Source of the DNA: Onchocerca lupi
Lineage: Eukaryota; Nematoda; Chromadorea; Rhabditida; Onchocercidae
Assembly: GCA_028564675.1 (NCBI GenBank)
Contig: JAOVVO010000055.1
Span: forward strand, 62,001-126,000
Length of the DNA: 64,000 nucleotides
Direction: 5' to 3'
In this document: positions 26,907 to 39,282 of the stretch, in pieces
Layout of the letters: each line of letters begins with the position of its first letter
How positions within the stretch are numbered: position 1 is the first letter of the stretch
Position numbers and translations under genes: made by a program
Notes under the pieces: model-generated
What the model saw: only the letters and a program-made list of their open reading frames with translations
Databases searched by the model: none
What the model was told of the DNA's origin: nothing

Positions 26907-29900
26907 TTACTGTTTGTCGGTACTGGCTTCTTTCTGACCATAGTTAGATAAGGTGACCAGTAAAATAGGTAGTATGAAAAGTCCGTGCAACAAAGCCAAA
27001 CCTACATCCAAAAAAACTGTTTTAGCAAATGCTAAAATTGCATAAGTCGGAACAAAAATAAGTGGCAGCATGCAAAGTACTGTTGATATGCCAGCCTGTA
27101 AATTAAAATTTCTGCTGTCGAAATCCATTCGAGGTCTAGATTTTTCATCATAGGATTACTTTTAGGTTGGATCAAATATACGAGATTTAATCAAGAATCA
27201 AGTCAAAAATAGATCGGATCACACATTTTATGTCACAAATTCTGAAACTTGGCAAATCATCTACGAGATTCTAATCATAGAAAATTGCCAGTTTTTCCAC
27301 TTGATGATTCGTAACCCAATTATATGTTAAAGCGATGAATTTAAAGAAAAATGCATAATTTTCTACCTGAAGCATCGGACCACACATTTCGCGGAGGCTT
27401 TCTTTAATTCGCTCTTCTCGATCACCGGTTAGTTTGTAAAATTTGTATGCAATATGAGCGGTGTAATCGACACTAAATCCGGTAGCAATGAGTACATCAA
27501 CCATTGTTACCGGATCCATATCTGCTCCCCACCATGACAATGAACCAACTAATGCTGAAACAAAAAAAGAAAATTATATATTGGGGTAAAGAGATTTTTT
27601 TTATAAAACTTGAAAATATGCTTAATCGATTTATTCTCTTGCAATATATTCAACGCTTAATTTACTGAAACAAATGGATTACGATAACTTACTAAAACAA
27701 ATTGATGAAATCGTAAAAGTAATAATCAGTACGCCAATTTTGCTGTCAATGAAAAATATGCATACAATTGCCATGCAAAGGACCGTAACAGTGATCGATC
27801 CAACAAGATCCTTTTTGACAGTCATTATCAAATCCAGCACAGCCGAATCGCCATTATAAACAGTGGCATTGAAATGTGGATAATTACGGAAAACCGTACG
27901 ACATGCATCCACATACACCGCACGATTGGACCATTCAGCCATATTTTGTGCAATTGCTGTAATTATGAATGCCACTAATTTGTGTTGACCTCTGAAAAAA
28001 ATTTGAAATTTAATATTTGAAGAATTCAGTTTTTTTCCCACTCTTTGTCTTTTCGAAGTTTTGTTCTTTCTGACTGTGAATTGAAATGGAAATATACTTT
28101 TGCAAAGTATTATATTTAATGCCTTTTTTCTTCTGTCCAAACTTTTGATCGATTCGGATTTCAACCCATGCAAGGTTGAGCCTTTCCCGTAAATCAAGAA
28201 TTCTTTTTGACTTTTATGATCGTATTGATAATAAAAGTATTGATCGCTTTATCTTCAAAGATTGCTCCCATTACATGTTAACTTTCAAGTGTTCAAATAT
28301 CTTTGATTGTTCATGATTCTATCACAGTTGATATCTACTTATCACAGGCTTAGCTCATCCCAAAATGTTCAGCACGAACATGTCCATTTCACTCTTAATC
28401 GTATCCTTAATTACTTCATGATCTATCTGACATGACGATTAAAAAGTGTAACCAACTTTTCATCGATCCTCATTTTGATGAATGGTGGATTATGAATGTG
28501 ATCCAGAAATGTCGGCAAATTATCGTACGATGGTGTGAAACTTTCCTGATTCGTCAACCCTAGCATATGAAGGAAACTGTAAATTTTACGATCAAAATCT
28601 TCATATGTTTTTAGGAAGACCATCGTTTGATTAGATCCATAACTGTTAGGTACTGCTTCCAAATTTCTTATCATATCATAAAACTCGTTATACTGAAATC
28701 ATTTAAAATTCGAAATAAACAGTTCCATTCTGTATTTAATTATAAATGCATAATTCCAATTTTTGGTTTCGAGAACTTCTTTTCTTTATCAGTTCGTTTA
28801 GCCAAACACATTTAAATTTCATTAAATGAATTGAAGTCGACAAGAGAAACTAATTTTTGAGTCGTGAAAAATACCGATTATATATTCAATTTGAATTGTT
28901 ATAGAATTGCCTGATATTAACTAAATTCGCAGAAGGAAAGAAACATACTTCTGCTGAATCGCTAATATTTGGTGGCTTATTAATAATAACTTGAAGTGGG
29001 AAAAATTCGTCAAAAATATTGCTGAAAATGTTATCACGAATAAAAAATTTTAATTTGCAATTTTCTATATTATAAAGAGTAGGAAAATTAAGAGAATCAA
29101 ATGTCAAATGAAGTTGAAAATTTGGATAATTCAAGAGAAGCTTAAAACATTTGATAACCATTGAGCCAATTCAATTATCTAAACACTTTTGATAGATTGA
29201 TTTTGTGTAAGCAATTTCATGGAAACTTCTGAAGTTTAAAGATTGGAATTTAATAAGGATCGCCAAACCGTCGGAATTGTAATGTTTTGAAGAAGAAATA
29301 GAATTAGTTTTATGATATATTTGCATACCGAAGGCGACGAAATGAACTTGCAGATATCGAATCAGACGGAAATGCTTTGGCAGGTTCAAAAGTTGATTTC
29401 ATTTTCATAACTCCTATTGATGACAGGGAGTATAATACCATCAATAGGATTATTGCGATAATTCGACCCTTCCATGAACAAATCAATTTGCTATAACTTT
29501 TCAGACATTGTTCGCCAAACTATAATTCAACAAAATCATCAAAGATTTATTGAATTTTTCATCAGGAAATTTGATAATTGAGCAATGGTTCATCTTCAGC
29601 TTTTTTTTTTTATCATCAATCGAAAAAAGTGTAGAGTAGAATAAATTAGAAGCGACGAGAAGAGGAGACGAAAAGAAAAAACAAATTTGCTTTTTATATT
29701 TCGAAATTTCTTACTTCATTTTTAGGCACTTTTTTCGCCATCACATAACCATCATCTGGCTTACTAGCCAAGTAAAGAATTGGTGCGAAAAGTGTAAATG
29801 TGAAAATATAATCAAATAAACAAGCAAACGATGTGCATAGACAGAATAAACTCATCTGAAAACTTAAGAATATAAACACAATTTCTATCAGTATCTTCAA

Positions 29901-32701
29901 TATTTTTGTATTTTGTTTAATTCAAAACTGAAATGAGGAACTGGAAAATAGTTATGATGCTTCCAATAACTCGCGGAACTTTTCCTCTATTCATAATTTT
30001 AGACTTTTATAATCGACAATTTTTGCTTAATCCACATGATGGCGACATTAGAAATATCAAATTTTTCTCTAAACTTATATGAAACAGATAAAAATTGCAA
30101 AAAAAAGAAACGAAATACAGAGAATGCAGTTGCTTTCATTACTATTGAATCTTTGTTTTCATGAAGCTATTAACGATTTAAAAGAAAAGAAATTGGTGAA
30201 CTCCCTCTGACAAAAAATATTTGTGATCACATTTCTGAAGAATAAAAGGTCAAAGGTAAAAACGGTGTTTAGGAGGAGGGGATGGAATTTTACGGAAAAG
30301 TTAGTGGATATGAGAACACGAAATAGTGGAATAAATTGGAAAATATAATAAATTAAATTGCATAATGGGAATATTCAAGGTGAAAATTACCGAGTAAAAG
30401 AAGACTTACCTGTGGTGTTGGAGTCAAATAACCAATACCAAAAGCAATCAGATTGGTTATGGATGTGATGCTAATTGATGGTCCAATTTCGACAAAAACT
30501 TGTGCTAATCTCTCTTTTCGAGATACTATATTGCTCAGACGGAACCAAGCCTGAATCATAATAAATGCATCGTCCACACCTGCAATTTACTTAAAATTCA
30601 ATCGAACGATTAAAACTTCCGTATCTGTTCAGATCATTTAGATCATTTTGCAGTTTAACCACCAAAAAAAATGATTTTCATTTCTTTATGCTTGCTTCTT
30701 TTTGATATTGATAAATCTTCCATTATCTGAATGAATTCAATGACCGTCTAAACATTTGCGAAATTTCCAGGTCTCCTAATTTTGATCTCCAAGGTTGATC
30801 AGAATTGCTTGTATACTTTCAAATACATATAATTCTTTTTACTGCTAATAGTCTCATCTGACCTAAGCATATCAGATGTCAGTGTATTAGTACCATCTGA
30901 TACATCAAAAATCATCGAATTCACTTGCATTTCAACGTTATCATTGAGTAAACAAGTATTATCAGATGTTGCACTATCATTAGAAATGTTCAGGAAGCTA
31001 ATGTAAGATGAAAAATCCACACAGAGAGAGATTAATTGATTCTCACTTTATGTTAGATTTGGATAAATTCAAAGATCTTTCATTTCTTCGAAAATTTCGT
31101 CCCCAAAATAACTTTTCATTAGAAAAATGACAAAGAAAAACATACCGATTCCAAGAATCAGAAATGGTGTAATACACATTATAGAATAAATAGGTAATTG
31201 TAGCCAAGAAATTACACTAAACGATACAATGGCAGCCAGAAGTGGTGAAAAAATGATGGCAAAAACGATTGGAGGAAGGAGAGAAAATTCCATTTTACGC
31301 CACACAACAAGAATTACAAAACAAATTAGAAAAACAAATCCAACTATCATTAGTTTCGTTGCCTATAAGCTTCTGTATTAGTCAAATAGCATTGAAATTG
31401 CAAGGAAAAAGCTTTAAATAGAAAAAGATATCAAAATTTCATCAAAAATGCGAGAAATTTTCAAAATTTCGATCAAATAATAATAATAGATTATTATTAA
31501 CGTAATTTTAATGTCGAATGAAATTTTCAAAACGTTCCGAATATTCAAATTGATTAGTTCATATCATTTTTTTATATGTGAAAATCGCTTTTGTAAGAAA
31601 ACACAAATATTATCAGTTTTTACTTCATAAGCGCCTCGGAGCATTTCATGATTTGCAATTTCATCACCAAAAATATTAAAATTGATCCATTTGGTGGCAT
31701 TTTTCTCTTTAGACATTTCGAATAATCCAAAGGTTGCATTTTGAAGCATTTTAAGTTTACGTGGATTATCGGCATTGAACAAGTGCCAGAACATAATGGT
31801 TCTTACTTGTATTATTGTAGATCGATTCGGAAATACGTGATCTAGAAATAGCATGCAAGTTTTTCATTTACAAAATAAAACTTTTTATCAGGCAATCAAT
31901 CGACGAAAAGCGTCGAAACAAGAATTAAAAATAATGGCAAAAATGTTCCTTGTGAAAAAAAAAAAAGCATCATTTAGTCAGTTAAAAAACTTGGAAACAT
32001 TGCCGGAAGATTCTACATCGAACAAGTTTGAGCCAAGAAACAATTCTTGTCCAAATATAGTTGAGGTTGGATAAGCAAATACTGCATCTTTATCGTAATC
32101 AGTATTGCTCGCATTTTTGTTGAATTCTTTCTTAAATTACTTTTTTTTTTTCACCATAATAATATTATTAAATTTTTGAAAAAGTTTTTGGTCTGAAAAC
32201 AATTTGAAAAAGCTAAAAATAATTTTTTTTTCTTTGTTTATTTCATACAATTTTTTGCATGACTTTTGTTCATCATGCAATTTGATATAAAAATGCGTGA
32301 ATTAGAAATAATAACTATCTTTTATAATGCCAGTTAATTATTTTGTTTTAGTAATTATATTTGTTAATTGAAAACCTGCATTTAATTCAATAAAATATTT
32401 AAAATTGCAATTAAATAGCTTGCGATTTTACGCATTACCATACTACGTTTCCAGAAGAAACTTTTTTAATTTTACCCAGAAAAGTTTGACAGGCTCATTA
32501 AGTAGACAAAACGGATGACAGATTGGTACGTCGAAATATTCCGCATTGTGCAATGCATCTGTCATTAATCGATTTATTTCATACATTTCTTCAATATGAT
32601 TCTTACGTAACATTGTTCCGCCATCTTTAGCGGAAAATATGATAAAAGCGCGTTGCGGAACGATTGTAATATTATAAAATTTCTTGTATATTTCTTCTTC
32701 C
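26907..32701 (-). CDS. Patched-related (PTR) membrane protein with sterol-sensing domain, 5' end unresolved
   Basis: Exons on the minus strand: 32701-32476, about 32130-31996, 31841-31624, 31362-31146, 30579-30410, 29855-29715, 29519-29329, 29021-28949, 28692-28457, 27991-27693, 27554-27367 and 27095-26907. The first half has a large extracellular loop and the sterol-sensing domain, with ILGIGVDDAFIMIQAWFR spanning two exons and LIAFGIGYLTPTPQ. The second half repeats the layout: a loop, then helices with FSVDYTAHIAY, and a short tail ending at 26907. This is the RND-type fold of nematode PTR proteins, which sit in membranes and act in moulting, cuticle formation and lipid transport. Two gaps remain. 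The first transmembrane exon is not found upstream of 32701. The junction 31996/31841 does not match in phase, so a small exon is missing or one boundary is wrong. I cannot say which PTR it is. Confidence 0.85.
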
Positions 32702-35240
32702 CTGTAAAAGGTTGTTTTCCAAAAAGTAAAACAATTAACAAACGGCTGTATTAAACAGGATGTCTTCGAAAACTGTTGGCCAAAAGAAAAATTAGACCAA
32801 ATATAGAATATACAGTAAAATTTTTCAAATCATTTCTGAGATTCCTAAAACAATAGATAGATTTTAACCGAATCAAATAATGTGGCCCTAAAATTTTTGC
32901 AAGAATATCTGAGATTGAACACCTTTAAATAATTCACTAAAAAATTCCCCGAATGTAATATTTTGGATTCGCACTTTAACTTCTGCTACTTTCATAGAGT
33001 CAAAATTTTGATTATCATTATCATTTAATTAATCTCATCATTACGGTTTATAAAAGATTTTTGTGAGCATTATGATTTTTCGAAAAAATTTATAATTTCG
33101 GAATAGTAACATATTTGAAGATTGGAAACTTGTTTGAGACTGCTGATTTGGTCATCCAAAAACTTTTGAAGATTTTTCTTCAGGAAAAAATTTGCTTAAA
33201 TTTTAATTTTGGATTAAAGCAATACTTAATGCTAATTTTGTCTTAAGTTTTGGATCAATCCAATTTGCTGTCAAAAAATGTAGTACTAAAAACTTTTAAG
33301 TGAAATATATCACACGTTAGGTAACAAGTTATATTTGTTGATTTAACATTTACCAAAAATTAGAAACAAATCTTTAATTTCTAAAATCATGACTTCCAAA
33401 TAATATCCTCTTAACTGTGAAAGTTCCTTCAAATCATTTTTACTGTATCAGCTAATAAAATGATTTGAAAGGATTTTTCAGTTTTTCAATGAAGGAAATG
33501 ACTCAGAAGTCAGTAGAGATAAAGATCAAGGGACTGATCTGAATGAAAATCAACGGTGCTGATAAAGATGATAATTAATAATAGCAACCTGACTGCTCTT
33601 GATTTGGGTGGTGAGAAGCTGCGTCGAATATCATTTTCTAAAATTAAGTTAAATAATGATAATGATAAAAATGCAGAGAAGAGAAGTGTCGCAAGAAGAA
33701 AATGATGTGGATATGTTGCGATGGTGATAGCGAATCGCCGATTAATTCGATCGTATATGTGCCTAGAAAAGATTAATTACTGGATATATTTTATCCATAT
33801 AAGTTCTCATTATGAGTTCATTTGAATTGAAACCATTTATGATAATATAGCAGAATTTTAGAAATATTTCAATGTATCAAATATCACCTTTGATAAATGT
33901 TTTTCGATTTCACGCAATTCTGAAATCTATTTCTAAAAGTGTTATACTAATTTCTTCAGAGTTACTTACGAATATTTCGTAAAACAATAGAAAAAAAAAA
34001 CTATCAAAGATACCGAGAATCCGGAGTTATTAGAAAGTTTTAAGTTGAAAGAGTCCAAAGACTGCTTATGCGAGTTACAAATTCATAAAGTAAATCGTGA
34101 ACTACCGAGAAAACAAACTACAACAATGATAATAGAAATAGATGGGTAAATAGAAAAAAAAAAACACTCACGTCATTCGAATCTTGGATTATGACCACGT
34201 ATCAAGGTACGAAATATCAAATTCTGGATTCAAATCACGTAACTCGAGAACAAGGTTTAACTAACTGATTTCGCCTAAGTAAAAAAAAAAATCGTTATAA
34301 TGAAAACGATATCATGCTGAACCAATGTTCTTTTTTTTTTTTACTAAGAAGAGATATTTCGTTGTTTTATCATAGAAAAAATTACTTCATAGTACCACAC
34401 GTCCTTGTCTCTAAATCATCTTATCATCAATTTCGATCAGAACACATTCTTTTATGTTTTATAAAACTTTATGAACATAAGTGGAAATCTAATCTTTCCA
34501 ATTGTTTTGCTTTCTTTAGAAGTTAAGCATTATCGTTCTGTAATTTAGTGTTTAACCTATCGCTTGCATAATCTTCACTGCTGAGAACACGTCGAACAAA
34601 CCGATTTCTCAAGAAAATTTAGTTAAGATGAGAAACTGCAATGTCTCGACTTTGTGGAAAACGGTCGTGGCCTTCTGAATATATGGTCTCTCGTCAAAAT
34701 ATAATTATAATAAAATAAGAAAATTCTTGGCGCTTAATTATTAAAATTTTTGGCATTTAATTAATTTTAATTCAATCAGAAGCAAAGCAAAATTTTCTTA
34801 AAGTAAAATTTTTAGCTATGATATATTGAAATGAATATCCATGAAGATCGAATTCCATCAGTATAACAAACTATGAATTGTCCATTGAAGACAATTCAGA
34901 AAGAACGATAACAATTGATCGCACACTTTTTTTTTTAATGAGGAAAAATAGTTGTTATTTATAAAATCTTTTCAGAAACTGGAAATAGATTTAAAATACG
35001 GCCAATTAAAGTCGGATATTGGAAAATGGTGAAGAGAAGATCGAATTTAAAAGTCCGATATGACATGAAAAAGATAGAAGAAAAAAGCACTCCAATTGAA
35101 GTGTATTTTTTCCATCGCAATGTATTGAAATTCATTTTGTTAACGCACTCTTTTACCATCAAACATTAAAATGCAAAATAAATTCAATCGATGGAGATTT
35201 TTTATTCTTTGATTTTTGTTTTAAAAAAAGTTTCACTTAC

Positions 35241-35282
35241 TGCCTTATATCTGGTACCAGTCAATGAATTAATCAAGAATAT
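35241..35282 (-). other. Exon-like 42-base frame, possible 5' exon of the patched-related gene
   Basis: The minus strand reads TATTTTTCAG, 42 open bases, then GTAAGTG, both near-ideal splice sites. Only one frame is open, giving IFLINSLTGTRYKA. PTR proteins often have a similar stretch before the first extracellular loop. Its end phase does not fit the exon at 32701, so at least one more exon would be needed. Confidence 0.3.
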
Positions 35283-36477
35283 CTGAAAAATATTTTTGAC
35301 AATGATGCATTCACATATATATATCACGTCAAACTTTGTAGATAGTTCCGAAGAAAATCACGACTAATTTCCATCACACTCTTAATTTTGCCGTTTATAT
35401 TTTCGACTATCTAAAATTCTAAAAATTCATCTTTAATTCTGAAATTTGTAGATTGTATAATAGTTTTGAAAAATCTATTCAAAATAAGTTTTTTACGGAA
35501 AAATAACAAAACATTAATTTCCAAAGAATTTTTTGAAGATTTCAATAATTTTAAATCAAAAAAACTATTCGTAATTGATAAAATCAATTAAAATAATTGC
35601 TTTTACGAATGATTGGATGGATGAATGAATAGACGAATGGACAAATGACCAATGCATGATTCGTTCTACAGAATTTAATTTCTCAGTCGATTGAATGTTA
35701 ACCTTCTTGATAATTATATGCAGCTGTTGATTGTGTGGAAACAAGTGAAGTGATACATGATATCAATGTTTCGAATAATCAATTGCTTCAAATATCAATT
35801 TGGTAAACTCAGATCAGATAAATTGGATCAAACCTGTCAACAGTTACCAATTCTGCTGAAAAAAACAGAAATACATCTCTAAAGCATTTCGTTTTATGCT
35901 CTTAATTGATATTTTAATTATTAACAAATGACTGAATGTTTGAATTCTGATTCTAACTGTTGAAAGAATAAATTCGAATCAATAAATAAATCAAAAACGG
36001 AAAAAGTTAAAATCATAAAAAGATACTTTTTTTAGAATAAAAAAAATTTTTAATTTGGATGCATGCAAACAACATCAAATTTAATGCTGTTAATAAACTA
36101 TTTTACATTGATCGAAAAAGAGAATACCAGTTTTTGAAAGTATTGAAAATCAAAAGTAATTATTGGATGGTCAAATATAAATCACTTTCTAAATTCAAAC
36201 ATTTTTTTTTTTTGATTTTTTGATATTCTTGATAGCAGATCGCTTTTGTGCTCTGAAAAACTACTGTACGTTCTACTCTATTTAATTGTGATGCAATATT
36301 ATTCAATTTTTCGACAAGAAACCGTTTTCTTGCTACCAATTATATCGATTCTTCCATAACAAAATAATGATATTGATGCAAAATGCGAATGATTTGCAAT
36401 ATTCATCACAGTAATCAAATTAAAAGTCGATATTGATGATTGGAAGACCTGTCTTGCAATAATGTGTCATGGAATTA

Positions 36478-36478
<1 letters not shown>

Positions 36479-36517
<39 letters not shown>
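36479..36517. repeat. Homopolymer A39
   Basis: Thirty-nine consecutive A in intergenic DNA. I looked for a retroposed gene body before it and for flanking target duplications and saw neither. Confidence 0.9.
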
Positions 36518-36519
<2 letters not shown>

Positions 36520-38652
36520 CGTCAACTGAAAACGGCTGGAAAGGATGGAGAAAATTGAACTGCGAACAATGTTACAACTTGTTGAAAGAATCTCGAATTT
36601 ATTTATACGCGATATTTCAGAAGAATTTAAAAAGTATCACAATTGGGAAAATAAATGAATAAACATCATATTATTGACGCAATAAATAAAGCGATAAAAT
36701 AATAGGATGTTATAGCAATGATAGTAATATAATTGCTTGGTGCAGCAGAAAAGAATCTCGGAAAATTCTACGACCAGTGATGAGGATGCATTTGATCCCA
36801 TCTCAGCTTAAATTCAAAATGAATCAGTAATTTTCATTAAAATGGTTTTTTATCGATAACGTCACTCAACTTTGATATTCATTGTTAAACGAAAACGCTC
36901 GTCGGAAATAATTACAAATGACAATGCTTCAGAAAGTGCATCTGCGATATTAAATGATACATGGGTATGATATCTCTGAATGACATATTTGAATGCAATT
37001 ATAGTGACAGTAATTAAATCTGGATATCACTATGTTAATCTCTAAGATATTTTAACTTTATGAATTTAGAAAAATATTCTACGGTTTAGGGCATCCAGGC
37101 AGATACCATCCAGAAAATCCTTTAACAGCTTCGAAATCAGCATAAATTTCATAATTTGGATCAATAATTTTCGTAACATATCAAAGTTTGATGACTCTTA
37201 ACACTACAAGTTATTTAAATTGCAGTTATTGATTCGTTTTAAATTTAAATCAAAATGGAATGAAGTGCAATTATTGATTTATGCATCTCTTGCTAGAATA
37301 TAAGCCCTTAAATCAATATTAACAGAGAGCAATTCAGGATATGACACTATCCATCTCAATTAAATTACTCATTACAGTGATTGCAAAACACTGGTTCAGC
37401 ATATTATTACCCAATTATTACAGTAATTTGATTCAGTGTCTTTCGTTTCCAAAATACAGATCACACATATACGAACCTGCCGAAAGAAGCTATATGCCAT
37501 ATTTATTCTCAAATTTTTTTTTTGAATAAGCATAATTGAGGAAAGGAAAAATACTATATAAAATAAATTAGCTATAAGTTACCGTTTTGTTTTGCAGAAA
37601 ATATTTTTTTGATCTAAATGAAGGAAATATTGGAGAAATGATTGGAAACCATAACTATTTTCCTGTTCACTCATTCTAATCCAAATCTTCCCATCTAGAG
37701 ACATTGTTGGATGGCATGCTGCCATTAATTTCAGAAACCTTCTGAAGAACTCTTTCGATGGCTCTTTTGATTTACCATTATAGTTCACAACTTCAGAAAT
37801 TGAAATTATGAATAGACATGCAATTAAGCAACGAAGATCAACAATTTAATGATGGAATGGTCGTACAGATAGATTAAAATATGAATTTAATCAAGTAAAT
37901 GAGCAAATAATGAACAAATTGAAAAATCTCAACAGCCACTACGATAAAAGCCGCAAAAATATGATAGGCTGATGAACGATGCAAAATCTTCAGTAGGAGA
38001 GCATTTAAGCAAACCACGCATAAATCCCTTTCATATCTCATTCATTTGTTTTATTTTATTCCAGTTCTATTATATTCCATTCAGTCTTTAGATTTATATA
38101 TAACACAGGATTTATTCTTATTTCGATAACTGTATAAACTATCACAAATTGGTCATTAGATATATTTATTGTCATTTGCTTCAAATAATAATTGTTTGCC
38201 GTCTTCTTCTTTATTTTATCAGTAAATTTAAAATTTTTAAAACAAAACTCAAAAACTTGGAATTGACTTCAACTTGATTCCAAGATTACGATTTTATTAC
38301 TGCAACAGCAATTATCAGAATCCGTAATTTAGTGCTAATAGCCTTCTGAATATGAACAAGAGGAGAATATATGTGCAGCCATTTTTAAACTATCTGAAAT
38401 TGATATAGCGTTCTAAATTTTTAGCGCAGCGCGATATTCAGGGATACTACATTTAGCAGCTCAGAAGCACAGTGTTATATCGTAATTATCAAATCTGCAA
38501 GTTAATTTAGATACTGGAATAGCAAATTAAAATGAGTTATATTAGAAAAATTAGTTGAAATAAATGGATGAGATACGACAAAATGAAATGCTTTCTTTTA
38601 GCAGAAGGCAATAATAATAAAATGCACGTGATTTATTTCCATTACCAGTCAT

Positions 38653-38835
38653 TTAATTGTAATTGCCTAAGTTCGGATTTCTAATGTTATGATCATCGAG
38701 ATTGAGCAATACTTCTTCTATCAACGGATTAACAAAAAACCACCCTCTCATGTTTTTTGGTTCTTCCTGACACCATACAATTCCAGCGTTTTTGTATTTT
38801 CCAAGCTCGTTGCTTAGTTTATTAGCAGGGAATGG
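38653..38835 (-). pseudogene. Decayed fragment of bacterial-type 2-oxoglutarate dehydrogenase E1 (sucA)
   Basis: On the minus strand 60 codons are open from CCATTCCCTGCT (PFPA) to a TAA at 38653-38655. They contain KYKNAGIVWCQEEPKN followed by MRGWFFVNPLIEEVL. From memory this is the C-terminal part of SucA/OGDH, where alpha-proteobacteria have WCQEEPKNMG and a following aromatic run. Animal mitochondrial enzymes usually have QEEHKN at this place. Just upstream the homology decays with an in-frame TAA at 38842-38844. The rest of the roughly 900-residue enzyme is absent, as are the thiamine-binding parts. There are no splice sites that would make it an exon of a host gene. The likely origin is a DNA transfer from an endosymbiont such as Wolbachia. 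A piece of the worm's own OGDH gene is the alternative. Confidence 0.68.
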
Positions 38836-39094
38836 ATGACGTTATTGAGATCCGAGTAATCACGATTAAAAACACAAATTTTCTTTTTGAAATTGAATAA
38901 AGGCTGCTTTACAGTATGAGAAGCCAAAAACTTATTTCCAGATAAAAGTATGGAATATCAGTGTACATTAATGGCTAAATAAATATGTAATCCAATCAGT
39001 AAGCAAAATTCTTGACAAGAACAAATGATAGACTATCTAAAATTATCACTATTGCACAATTTTCGAAACTGTCACCTGAAGAAAATGAAGAAAT

Positions 39095-39192
39095 GATACG
39101 ACACGAACTATAAAGATAATTAATTCATTTTCATTGGAATAGTACTCCAATGAAAATAAATTAATTGCCTTCATAGTTCATCGTAATGTCAT
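39095..39192. repeat. Imperfect palindrome of about 98 bp
   Basis: The sequence from about 39095 to 39141 is matched, as reverse complement, by about 39146 to 39192. Mismatches are scattered, and the core arms TTCATTTTCATTGGA and TCCAATGAAAATAAA are nearly exact. It lies about 90 bp beyond the RING gene's stop, so it could be in the 3' UTR. Confidence 0.75.
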
Positions 39193-39282
39193 CTTACTTC
39201 ATATACTATAAAAGGAATTTTAAAACTTACCATGAAAAGTACTACAGCAAAATGAATAAAATTGATATCCTGTTACGGATCA

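Larger units (their letters stand above)
32702..39282. other. 6.6-kb gene-poor stretch
   Basis: This should hold the promoter and first exon(s) of the patched-related gene and the 3' flank of the RING gene. A 42-base frame with perfect splice sites at 35241-35282 (minus) may be one of those exons. The rest holds A39 at 36479-36517, short coding-like remains around 36.8-37.2 kb, an ankyrin-like scrap at 38423-38485, the SucA-like relic at 38653-38835 and an imperfect palindrome at 39095-39192. The open frame at 37579-37788 (minus) resembles nothing I know. Confidence 0.5.

Noticed and set aside
34180..34260. Possible tRNA B-box-like strings (TTCGAATC, ATTCAAATC)
   Set aside because: No A box or cloverleaf could be built around them.
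37579..37788. Minus-strand frame with KLMAACHPTMSLDGK, briefly reminiscent of P-type ATPase cores
   Set aside because: The flanking residues do not continue as in any ATPase, and there are no supporting exons.
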